In this document: positions 1 through 6,614 of the stretch, piece after piece
How positions within the stretch are numbered: position 1 is the first letter of the stretch
Layout: the number at the start of each line of letters is the position of its first letter
Assembly: GCA_024643585.1 (NCBI GenBank)
Contig: JAHEMP010000012.1
Location: 1 to 20,518 of the forward strand
Length of the DNA stretch: 20,518 nt
From: Crocinitomicaceae bacterium
GTDB lineage: Bacteria > Bacteroidota > Bacteroidia > Flavobacteriales_D > Crocinitomicaceae
Direction: 5' to 3'
The notes under the pieces: generated by a model
Databases searched by the model: none
Seen by the model: the letters and a program-made list of their open reading frames with translations, nothing else
What the model was told of the DNA's origin: nothing
Program-made: the position numbers and the translations under genes

Positions 1-624
1 TATCACCATAACTTTGGTCGGTATGGGCTCTTCCATGGTCCAATGCGACTCGTATTTATCACCCACATCGCTTATACTTTGAAGTACGCCATTTCCAATT
101 GTTTGATAATGTTTCGGTGCAATAATGAACCACTCAACCGTCGCTTTGTCTGAGGGATGATCAACGATAGGCAACCAGTTTTGACCTCGATCTGGCCAGT
201 TGTCGCCAAAAAATGTTCTATCTCCAAATTTATTTTTTGAGATTATCATACCATCATTTGGAATGCCTTCGTACGAAATGTTGAATGACCTTCTTTCACC
301 TTTTCGAGTTTCTTTGATCTTCAATTCCAATTTATTCCCTTCATGCGTAAAAAGGATAGGCGAATCATTTTCTAAAATTGATTTGACCTTCATTCCCTTC
401 CCATTTGACATGGTTTTCACCAAATCCAAGTGAAACGAATTGACCTCAGTTTTAAACATAATCACAAGCGTCGCACTACAATGAATTACATCATTTGTAT
501 CATTAATATCAATCGCAAAAGAATAGCTGTCAACATCCAAATCATTCGCTCTAGGGTATTGGTTTTGAGCGTTATATGGTAATGTTAAAAAAGCAAGTAG
601 GAAAAAAAGCCAAAAATATTTCAT
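1..624 (-). CDS. M1-family metallopeptidase (aminopeptidase N-like), N-terminal part, runs off the window
   Basis: The reverse strand is open from an ATG at 622-624 to the window edge, 208 codons with no stop. The N-terminus MKYFWLFFLLAFLTLPYNAQ reads as a Sec signal peptide. The following ~190 residues match the N-terminal beta-sandwich of M1 zinc aminopeptidases. The strongest evidence is the stretch GDNWPDRGQNWLPIVDHPSD near residues 140-160, followed by KATVEWFIIAP, which is very characteristic of bacterial M1 enzymes. The catalytic GxMEN and HExxH motifs would lie beyond the edge, so activity cannot be judged. M1 enzymes remove N-terminal residues from peptides; with a signal peptide it would act in the periplasm or at the cell surface. 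A C-terminal sorting domain may exist outside the window. It is on the same strand as the T9SS cargo gene upstream, 47 bp away, but has its own putative promoter. Confidence 0.85.
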   Translation of the reverse strand, partial: MKYFWLFFLLAFLTLPYNAQNQYPRANDLDVDSYSFAIDINDTNDVIHCSATLVIMFKTEVNSFHLDLVKTMSNGKGMKVKSILENDSPILFTHEGNKLELKIKETRKGERRSFNISYEGIPNDGMIISKNKFGDRTFFGDNWPDRGQNWLPIVDHPSDKATVEWFIIAPKHYQTIGNGVLQSISDVGDKYESHWTMEEPIPTKVMVI

Positions 625-641
625 TTCAATTACTTAGATCT

Positions 642-670
642 CAAAGGTATTGTAGAATTTAGAAAATCAA
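642..670 (-). promoter_or_regulatory. Bacteroidota-type promoter for the M1 peptidase gene
   Basis: On the reverse strand a TTG (668-670) lies 18 nt before TACCTTTG (642-649), an exact match to the Bacteroidota -7 box TAnnTTTG with near-consensus spacing. The start codon follows 17 nt later. The -33 element lies directly against the stop codon of the upstream gene. Confidence 0.55.
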
Positions 671-671
671 G

Positions 672-2234
672 CTACTTCACTAATTTTATACTTTCGGAAT
701 TTTGATTGGTTCGAATATTAACAAAATAAATTCCTTCGTCCAAGGATTCTGTATTTAATTCAATATTCTTCGTGTGTCGATGGAAATTTGAAATAATCAA
801 TTGACCTGTAGCTGTGTAAATATCGATATTTACATTTTCTTTTTCAAAATCGAATTCAATCAGCAACTTGTCATGAACAGGATTTGGGCCAAAATTAAAC
901 CAACTTTTCTTTATTTCGAAAAGACCTACACAACTCTCAACTACAATAGAATCAGAGGCGCTGCAACCATTTGAATTCAAAATAGTTACCCAATATGTTC
1001 CAGGAGTATTTACTGTTAAAAATTGGCCAACTGAGCCATCATTCCACAAATAAGAGGTAGCTGTTCCTGCATCCAAAATAATTGAGCCCAAGCACAAATT
1101 GGTATCGAGACCCAAATTTGGGCTAATGGCTGCTGGGTTAACAGTAACATTCTGAGCACTTGAATCGGCACACCCCGGATTTGAAGCCACTAGCTTATAT
1201 TGGTAATTGCCTGCTGTGCTAGGAATGTGTGTGTAGCTATTTCCTGTCCCAGAAATAACATTATTCAATTTCCAATTTACGGATGTTGAATTTGTAACAT
1301 TGCTTGAACAAACTACCGTATCTCCTAAACATAAATTAGTTGGACTCACACTAAAATTGGTAATTGTGGGGGACGCAAAAACTTCAACTAATATATCCAT
1401 AGTGTCGGAACAGTAATTGTTCGTTGCGACAAAGGAATATGTGTTTGTCCCAATGCTAGAGGCAATAGCCGTCATTACTTGACCTGTGCCAATTTGAACC
1501 CCATTTTTAAACCACTTCATCCCACTAGTGCCTGAAGATCCGTTTGAATAACTAGTCAGTACTAAAACTTTTCCAAAACATGTATTCGAAGTATTAACGC
1601 TTAGTGAGTCAACCGAAGGTACGCTTAGCACATCAATTGTTACTGATACACTATCAAAACAAGTTCCATTTGTCACAGCCAATGAAACTACATTAGACCC
1701 CAAATTCGAAGCTATAAAAGAATAATTTAGAGAAGATCCGACTGGGATCCCATCTTTAACCCATGCTTGCGATATTGAACCAGTACTTGTATTGGTAAAT
1801 TGGACCAATTCTCCAAGACAAACGGTAGTTGCACTCGGAACAAAAGAAGCGACAGCTCCGCAGCATGGAACTGAGACGAGAGGAATGGAATAATTTCCAT
1901 AAGGAGTGCCATTAACAGTTCCATTAATTAATGCCGTATATGATCCTGGTGGAATTGTTCCAATATCTACATTTTGTGTAAAAGGAGTAATAGTTGGCAA
2001 TCCTATTCCAAAAGTATAATTCAAGGTAACATTAATTGTTGCACCTACTATGTTTACCGTAGACCCCGTATAGGTATATCCAGCATAATTGTGAAAACCT
2101 GAAACGGTCAAAAAGGTTGTCGTGCACGAAGTAATGGGCGGATTTGTAACAACAGCATTATTAATAGTCAACTGACCATATGCAGTGCCTACGAAAAGCA
2201 TGATTACAAAATAAAAACGTTTGAAAACACTCAT
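672..2234 (-). CDS. secreted Ig/PKD-like repeat protein with T9SS C-terminal sorting domain
   Basis: The product is 520 aa. Residues 1-20 (MSVFKRFYFVIMLFVGTAYG) form a signal peptide. After an N-terminal beta-rich segment of ~100 residues come three tandem Ig/PKD-like modules (about residues 125-370). Each has a Cys near its start (TVCLGE, NTCFGK, NLCLGD), a Trp-Lys pair such as WVKDG or WFKNG, and a Cys near its end (TCFDS, YCSDT, GCADS). A module with LGLDTNLCLG and YLWNDGS, common in gliding-motility-associated proteins, covers about 370-435. The last ~75 residues are a T9SS type A sorting domain: FGPNPVHDKLLI, then DIYTATGQL, then LDEGIYFVNI and a basic end. It should be exported by T9SS and attached to or released from the cell surface, probably for adhesion or matrix formation. 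No enzymatic domain is visible. The exact ligand is unknown. Confidence 0.85.
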   Translation of the reverse strand: MSVFKRFYFVIMLFVGTAYGQLTINNAVVTNPPITSCTTTFLTVSGFHNYAGYTYTGSTVNIVGATINVTLNYTFGIGLPTITPFTQNVDIGTIPPGSYTALINGTVNGTPYGNYSIPLVSVPCCGAVASFVPSATTVCLGELVQFTNTSTGSISQAWVKDGIPVGSSLNYSFIASNLGSNVVSLAVTNGTCFDSVSVTIDVLSVPSVDSLSVNTSNTCFGKVLVLTSYSNGSSGTSGMKWFKNGVQIGTGQVMTAIASSIGTNTYSFVATNNYCSDTMDILVEVFASPTITNFSVSPTNLCLGDTVVCSSNVTNSTSVNWKLNNVISGTGNSYTHIPSTAGNYQYKLVASNPGCADSSAQNVTVNPAAISPNLGLDTNLCLGSIILDAGTATSYLWNDGSVGQFLTVNTPGTYWVTILNSNGCSASDSIVVESCVGLFEIKKSWFNFGPNPVHDKLLIEFDFEKENVNIDIYTATGQLIISNFHRHTKNIELNTESLDEGIYFVNIRTNQNSESIKLVK

Positions 2235-2255
2235 AATTACAGCTTATTTTATCTA

Positions 2256-2287
2256 TAAAAATAGCCAAAACAGATGACTTTTCAAAA
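2256..2287 (-). promoter_or_regulatory. putative promoter of the T9SS repeat protein
   Basis: On the reverse strand TTTTG (2283-2287) is followed after 19 nt by TATTTTTA (2256-2263), which matches TAnnTTTG at seven of eight positions. The start codon is 21 nt further. A 13-bp perfect palindrome (ACTTTT-C-AAAAGT, 2277-2289) covers the -33 element and could be an operator, or chance in AT-rich DNA. Confidence 0.35.
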
Positions 2288-2355
2288 GTGAACAAATTCT
2301 AGGTCCTGTCGAAATAAGTTTCTTTAAATCGGCTATTAAATGACTTATCTCATTT

Positions 2356-2383
2356 TTTGTTCTTATTGATTGAAATATCTTTG
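2356..2383 (+). promoter_or_regulatory. putative promoter of the universal stress protein gene
   Basis: TATCTTTG (2376-2383) is an exact TAnnTTTG match, 21 nt before the ATG. A TTTG at 2356-2359 could serve as the -33 element, though the 16-nt spacer is shorter than usual. Confidence 0.45.
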
Positions 2384-2404
2384 AGTATAGAATCTTGAAC
2401 AAAA

Positions 2405-3250
2405 ATGACTGAAATGAACGAAAACAGAATTTATTACCCAACAGATTTTTCACCCTGTGCAACCAATGCTTTGAAATATGCAATTCATTTTGCAAAATCA
2501 ACAAAAAGCGATATCGAGATAATTCACGATATTGATATCCATACCGGCCCATCTGCCTCTATGATATCTCAGGGTTCCATAGGGATTGTTTCTATTATGG
2601 AGCAAGAAGCCAAAGAAAAATTGGCGCAAATTCAGGAGCAATTGAAAGATGAAGGAATAAATTCGGACACAAAAGTTATTTTTGGCAACAAAATAGTTGA
2701 GTACCTAAAGAATTGTGAAAAAGCTCCAAATTCTATGGTGGTTATGGGTACTAAAGGGTCAAATAATGTAGAAAATAGACTTTTTGGGAGCGTTACGCAC
2801 AAAATCATTCGTGAAGTTAGTTTGCCAGTTTTGGTGGTGCCGATAGAATCTGAATTTGATGGTCTATCTGATATACTTTTCGCCGCTGACTATACTTCTA
2901 TTGAACCCGATCAATTTAACCGTTTAACGGATATAGGAAGTTATTTTCATTCCACTATACATGCTGTTCACGTGGTAGAGAGTGACTTCAAAGAGGAAGA
3001 TAGCAAAATAGCCAATGAAATTGAAAAGAATCTTAGAAATCTATCAGATTACAACGCTATTGATTTTCAAATTTTGCATGCAAAAAACATAGAAGAGCGA
3101 TTGCATTCCATGATAACAGAAGAAAATATGAGTTTGCTTGTTTTGATTACAAAAAAACGAAGTTTCTTTGAAAGATTATTTGGCCAAAGCTTAACCAAGA
3201 AAATGGTGTATCATACTAAAATACCGATGTTGGTTTTCCAGAAATCCTAA
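2405..3250 (+). CDS. tandem-domain universal stress protein (UspA family)
   Basis: The product is 281 aa, the usual size for a Usp protein with two fused UspA domains. It is cytoplasmic, with no signal peptide. Domain 1 (about residues 6-147) starts RIYYPTDFSPCATNALKYA and carries the nucleotide-binding motif G-x2-G-x9-G-S (G115, G118, G128, S129), ending in PVLVVP. Domain 2 (about 152-280) starts ILFAADYT and ends KIPMLVFQK. At the equivalent place it reads TKKRSFFERLFGQSLTK and lacks the glycine pattern, so probably only domain 1 binds ATP. Usp proteins bind ATP and support survival in stress or growth arrest; the client is unknown. The start may be 2405 or the ATG at 2414; both fit the promoter. 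The gene ends 4 bp from the stop of the converging DUF721 gene. Confidence 0.88.
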   Translation: MTEMNENRIYYPTDFSPCATNALKYAIHFAKSTKSDIEIIHDIDIHTGPSASMISQGSIGIVSIMEQEAKEKLAQIQEQLKDEGINSDTKVIFGNKIVEYLKNCEKAPNSMVVMGTKGSNNVENRLFGSVTHKIIREVSLPVLVVPIESEFDGLSDILFAADYTSIEPDQFNRLTDIGSYFHSTIHAVHVVESDFKEEDSKIANEIEKNLRNLSDYNAIDFQILHAKNIEERLHSMITEENMSLLVLITKKRSFFERLFGQSLTKKMVYHTKIPMLVFQKS

Positions 3251-3254
3251 GGCT

Positions 3255-3554
3255 TTAACCGAACCAAACATTAATGATCAAATCCTTGCCTGCATATTCA
3301 TTTACTCTGAGTATGAGCAAGGATTTAGACTGTTGTAATTCGTCCCGCATTACGGCCGAGTCCATCTCAAGATAAAGCACTTTTTCATGAATTCGAACAC
3401 TTTTCGTTCGATTCGCGATTGCTTTCCCCATGATTTCTTCCCAATTGTTGATGATGTTCATTTCGTCCATTTTCCCGTCCAATCGATAGGCTCTTAGAAA
3501 ACGATCAACCAAATCCTTCATCGGCCCGTCTGGCTTTTTTTCCCCGTCACTCAT
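3255..3554 (-). CDS. DUF721 (DciA-like) protein, second gene of the recF operon
   Basis: The product is a small 99-aa protein without signal or membrane segment. It has the DUF721 pattern: an N-terminal helical part (MKDLVDRFLRAYRLDGKMDE), a Trp-containing INNWEEIMGKAIANRT segment, then a short beta-rich part (VLYLEMDSAVMRDELQQ) and the C-terminal VNEYAGKDLIINVWFG. DUF721 is related to DciA, a loader or partner of the replicative helicase in bacteria without DnaC, so a DNA replication role is likely but not shown here. Its ATG overlaps the recF stop as ATGA (3551-3554), so the two are translationally coupled. This recF-DUF721 order is common in Bacteroidota. Confidence 0.8.
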   Translation of the reverse strand: MSDGEKKPDGPMKDLVDRFLRAYRLDGKMDEMNIINNWEEIMGKAIANRTKSVRIHEKVLYLEMDSAVMRDELQQSKSLLILRVNEYAGKDLIINVWFG

Positions 3555-4678
3555 ATTTTATTGTCTACTGAAAATTGAGGGGCAGGAACAGTTCCATTCT
3601 TAACCTCAAAATAATTTATTGGAACTGATACATCGACAAATATTCGTTCAAGTCTGTCTCGGTTGGTATCCGTAACCAAAACTTGTCCAAAGGAATGGTT
3701 TGACACCAATTGAAGCAATCTCCCCACTCTGTTATCGTCCAATTTGTCAAAGATATCATCCAGAAGTAAAATGGGCAATATTCCCAAATGCATTTTTAAC
3801 CATTCAAACTGCGCCAATCGCAAAGCAATAAGATAGGATTTTTGTTGACCCTGAGAACCGAATTTTTTTACTGGATGTCCTTTAATGGTGAAGACCAAAT
3901 CATCCTTATGAATGCCACCATTCGTATACTGAGAAAATGCATCTTTCCGCTGATTCAATGAAAGTAATTCATTGAAAGAAATATCATTCAATTGCGATCG
4001 ATACTCCAAATCAATTTGTTCCGCTTCCTCTCCAATAAAATTATACTGTTTTTGAAAAACAGGAATAAATTCATTTAAAAAGGCTTTTCTAACTTCGTGA
4101 ATTCTCGTCCCGACCTGGATCAATTGTTCATCCCAAACTTCAATGGATTCTCGATCGAACAAACCATGGTCGTGCATATTCTTCAACAAGGCATTTCTTT
4201 GAATCAATATTTTACCATAACGCTGTAAGTCATCCAAATATGACTTATTTGATTGAGCAATAATACCATCCATCCATTTGCGGCGAACCTCGCTCCCATC
4301 CCCAATTAAATTTCTGTCGTAAGGAGAGATCATCACACAGGGAAATTGTCCAATGTGGTCGCCTAGTTTATCGTATTCACTTTTGTTCCGTTTGAAGATT
4401 TTCTTTGCACCAACTTTTACTGAACAATGGATATTAATTTCCTTGTTTTCTGCTTCAAATACGCCTTGAACAACAAAAAAAGGTTGGTCGAAGCGGATGT
4501 TTTGTTTATCGACAGTATTCAGATAGGATTTGCAAACGGATAGATAATGTACAGCATCTAAAATGTTGGTTTTTCCCGACCCATTGTTTCCTGTAAAACA
4601 ATTTATGGATGAGGAAAGCGTCATTTCCGCCTCTTCGTAATTCTTGAAATTTATGAGTTGTAATGACTTAAGATACAT
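3551..4678 (-). CDS. recF: DNA replication and repair protein RecF
   Basis: The product is 375 aa, typical for RecF. RecF is an SMC-like ATPase that binds gapped DNA and helps RecO/RecR load RecA at stalled forks. The N-terminus MYLKSLQLINFKNYEE is the family's beta-strand start. Walker A is GNNGSGKT (G30-T37). The ABC signature-like FGSQGQQKS lies around residues 273-281, and Walker B LLLDDIFDKLDDNR around 304-317 with the D-loop. The middle part (residues ~80-250) corresponds to the helical domain II. All key ATPase motifs are intact. It is the first gene of a two-gene operon with the DUF721 gene and is divergent from dnaX across 215 bp. A box TAACTTTA (4685-4692, reverse strand), one base off TAnnTTTG, lies only 6 nt before the start codon. 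No -33 element was found. Confidence 0.95.
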   Translation of the reverse strand: MYLKSLQLINFKNYEEAEMTLSSSINCFTGNNGSGKTNILDAVHYLSVCKSYLNTVDKQNIRFDQPFFVVQGVFEAENKEINIHCSVKVGAKKIFKRNKSEYDKLGDHIGQFPCVMISPYDRNLIGDGSEVRRKWMDGIIAQSNKSYLDDLQRYGKILIQRNALLKNMHDHGLFDRESIEVWDEQLIQVGTRIHEVRKAFLNEFIPVFQKQYNFIGEEAEQIDLEYRSQLNDISFNELLSLNQRKDAFSQYTNGGIHKDDLVFTIKGHPVKKFGSQGQQKSYLIALRLAQFEWLKMHLGILPILLLDDIFDKLDDNRVGRLLQLVSNHSFGQVLVTDTNRDRLERIFVDVSVPINYFEVKNGTVPAPQFSVDNKI

Positions 4679-4879
4679 GGAGCGTAAAGTTACGTAAAAT
4701 TAAAGTTTCTTTCTGTAATTTGAACCGTTACAATACTGCTCTTTATATATTGCTCTGTGTATGGATTGAAAAATGTATTATTCCAGAATTCAGAAACTTC
4801 TATTCATTATCCTTTCACAATTTATCAACAAAATAGAACACTTTCTTAACGAGCCACGGATATCCAAAAAGCTTTTACC

Positions 4880-4887
4880 TATATTTG
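4880..4887 (+). promoter_or_regulatory. -7 box upstream of dnaX, suggesting a near-leaderless mRNA
   Basis: TATATTTG matches TAnnTTTG exactly and ends 6 nt before the dnaX ATG at 4894. If used, transcription would begin almost at the start codon. No TTG is seen at the expected -33 position, so the call is tentative. The rest of the 215-bp recF-dnaX gap shows nothing else I can support. Confidence 0.35.
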
Positions 4888-4893
4888 TATTAG

Positions 4894-6021
4894 ATGAGTG
4901 ATTACGTAGTTTCAGCTAGGAAATATAGGCCACAAACCTTCGATACGGTTGTAGGACAGAAGTCTATTACCACAACTTTACGAAGTGCTATTTCAACAGG
5001 TCACTTGGCGCAGGCATTTTTGTTTTGCGGTACACGCGGAGTTGGGAAAACTACAACGGCCAGAATTTTAGCAAAAACGATCAATTGCCTTAACCGCAAC
5101 GAACAAATCGAAGCATGCGACTCCTGTGATTCATGCGTATCTTTCAATGAAAACGCATCTTTAAACGTTTACGAATTAGATGCTGCTTCCAACAACTCGG
5201 TTGATGACATTCGAAGTTTAATTGACCAAGTGCGCATACCACCTCAAATTGGCACACATAAAGTGTACATCATAGATGAGGTTCATATGCTTTCTTCAAG
5301 CGCGTTTAACGCCTTTCTGAAAACACTTGAGGAACCGCCAAAGCATGCTATTTTTATTTTGGCGACAACAGAAAAGCATAAAATCATTCCAACCATATTG
5401 TCCAGATGTCAGATTTTTGATTTTAGCAGAATCAAAGTCAATGATATGGCGGATCATTTGGCACAAATTGCTGTAAAAGAAAGCATCACAGCTGATTCGG
5501 AAGCTTTGCACTTAATTGCTCAAAAAGCAGATGGAGCCTTGAGAGATGCCCTTTCCATTTTTGATCAAATTGTCACCTTTGCAGGCAACAACATTACCTA
5601 CCAACATGTACTCGACAATCTAAATATTTTAGATTACGACTATTATTTCAGAATAGTAGATGCAAGTCAAAAAGAGGATATTCCCGCTTGTCTGCTTCTT
5701 TTAAATGACATCGTTGAAAAAGGATTTGATCCGCATCATTTTGTTGTTGGTTTAGCGGAGCATTTTCGCAACTTATTGGTCTGCAAAGATCCACGGACGG
5801 CTAAATTATTAGAAGTGGCCGACAGTGTGCAACAAAAATATTTGGAACAATCCAAAGTCTTGGATACACATTTGCTACTTAGAGCTATTGCTGTTCTTAG
5901 TAAAGCCGATGTAGAATACAAAGCTGCAAAAAGTCCGAGGCTTCTCGTCGAAATTGCTCTTATGCAATTGTGTTCATTGAAAGATGAGCTCGAAAAAAAA
6001 AATCCTTCACTGACCCAATAG
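4894..6021 (+). CDS. dnaX: DNA polymerase III subunit gamma/tau (DnaX), ATPase part; short, gamma-like frame
   Basis: This is the clamp-loader AAA+ ATPase of the replisome, 375 aa in this frame. The start is fixed by MSDYVVSARKYRPQTFDTVV, the family's N-terminus. Walker A is GTRGVGKTT (G46-T54). Zinc-binding cysteines are C65, C75, C78 and C81. Walker B is IIDEVH (D128, E129). The SRC arginine finger is at R171, and sensor 2 is GALRDA (R217). Residues ~225-365 form domains II and III (clamp-loader collar). The frame then enters a run of ten A residues (5993-6002), reads LEKKNPSLTQ and stops at TAG 6019-6021. Bacteroidota DnaX normally goes on for ~200 more residues, and these are present in the -1 frame (to 6614). 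So this ORF is either a true gamma form or half of a gene split by an indel. Confidence 0.93.
   Translation: MSDYVVSARKYRPQTFDTVVGQKSITTTLRSAISTGHLAQAFLFCGTRGVGKTTTARILAKTINCLNRNEQIEACDSCDSCVSFNENASLNVYELDAASNNSVDDIRSLIDQVRIPPQIGTHKVYIIDEVHMLSSSAFNAFLKTLEEPPKHAIFILATTEKHKIIPTILSRCQIFDFSRIKVNDMADHLAQIAVKESITADSEALHLIAQKADGALRDALSIFDQIVTFAGNNITYQHVLDNLNILDYDYYFRIVDASQKEDIPACLLLLNDIVEKGFDPHHFVVGLAEHFRNLLVCKDPRTAKLLEVADSVQQKYLEQSKVLDTHLLLRAIAVLSKADVEYKAAKSPRLLVEIALMQLCSLKDELEKKNPSLTQ
5993..6002 (+). other. A10 slippery run in dnaX: candidate programmed frameshift or transcriptional slippage site
   Basis: Ten consecutive A residues lie between CTCG and TCC. In the 0 frame they read GAA-AAA-AAA-AAT and a stop follows 17 nt later (TAG 6019-6021). 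The -1 frame is open from 5988 to 6611 and continues KSFTDPIVILPFKGQ into the tau-like C-terminus. Adding one A to the RNA, or a -1 ribosomal slip on A-AAA-AAA, would give a 573-aa product. A small hairpin (stem 6028-6033 with 6038-6043, loop UCAA) lies 25 nt downstream, further than in classical -1 sites. dnaX genes elsewhere (E. coli, Thermus) use A-rich slippage to make two products. A homopolymer sequencing error is the main alternative. Confidence 0.6.
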
Positions 6022-6026
6022 TTATT

Positions 6027-6614
6027 TTGCCTTTCAAAGGGCAGAATCTCAGAGATCTCGCTCCAAAGCCAATTTCTAAGCCAAATACGAATCAACGCAG
6101 TGTTGTAGAAGTTCCAGAACCTAAAGTAAAGGTGCTTAAAGTTCCTACCGGCGCACTTAAAACGACCAATTTAAGTATCAAGCAAATACTAAAGGATGAG
6201 TCGGAAAAAAATGTGCAAATTCCAGTGGAGGACTTGCCCCATGAATCCTTTTCATTCGACCAATTAAAGATGTTCTGGCGCCAATATGCCTTTCAAGCAA
6301 AGGAAAGGTCTGAAATAACTTTGTACAATGCCATGGTTAAACGCGAACCAATATTGGTAGATGGTAAAATTATTCGCATTGAAGTGGACAATGCTGTACA
6401 AATGGGTTTCATAGCGAATGTTCAACAAGAAATGACGGATTTCTTCCGTACACATTTAAAGAACTACTCGATTTTAATTGAGCCCTTTCAAACGGAAAAT
6501 ATAGACGAAGAAGATCAATATAAATCACCAAAAGATCAATTCGCTATTTTAGCCAGAAAATACCCCAACTTACATTCATTCAAATCAGCTTTTAATTTGG
6601 ATTTCGACTATTAA
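6027..6614 (+). CDS. dnaX: DnaX tau-like C-terminal region, reached by -1 frameshift
   Basis: This frame is open from 5988, so the region is better seen as the continuation of dnaX than as a gene starting at the TTG at 6027, which has no visible ribosome binding site. It encodes a basic, proline-rich linker (LRDLAPKPISKPNTNQRSVV, then PEPKVKVLKVPTG), followed by a folded domain from about 6260 (FSFDQLKMFWRQYAFQAKER, IIRIEVDNAVQMGFIANVQQ, MTDFFRTHLKNYSILIEPF). It ends KDQFAILARKYPNLHSFKSA and FNLDFDY, a C-terminus typical of Bacteroidota DnaX. In tau this part links the clamp loader to polymerase and helicase. Joined at the A10 run, the full protein is 573 aa. The open frame, domain conservation and absence of other disruptions argue that it is still expressed. 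Its stop codon shares TTAA with that of the converging gene. Confidence 0.8.
   Translation: MPFKGQNLRDLAPKPISKPNTNQRSVVEVPEPKVKVLKVPTGALKTTNLSIKQILKDESEKNVQIPVEDLPHESFSFDQLKMFWRQYAFQAKERSEITLYNAMVKREPILVDGKIIRIEVDNAVQMGFIANVQQEMTDFFRTHLKNYSILIEPFQTENIDEEDQYKSPKDQFAILARKYPNLHSFKSAFNLDFDY

Noticed and set aside
200..433. Forward 77-codon frame inside the M1 peptidase region
   Set aside because: It is antisense to a clearly conserved M1 coding frame and has no recognisable features.
6028..6043. Hairpin downstream of the dnaX A10 run as the stimulatory structure for -1 frameshifting
   Set aside because: It starts 25 nt after the run, whereas known stimulatory hairpins begin about 5-10 nt after it, and the stem is short with a G-U pair. 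The slippage idea does not need it.
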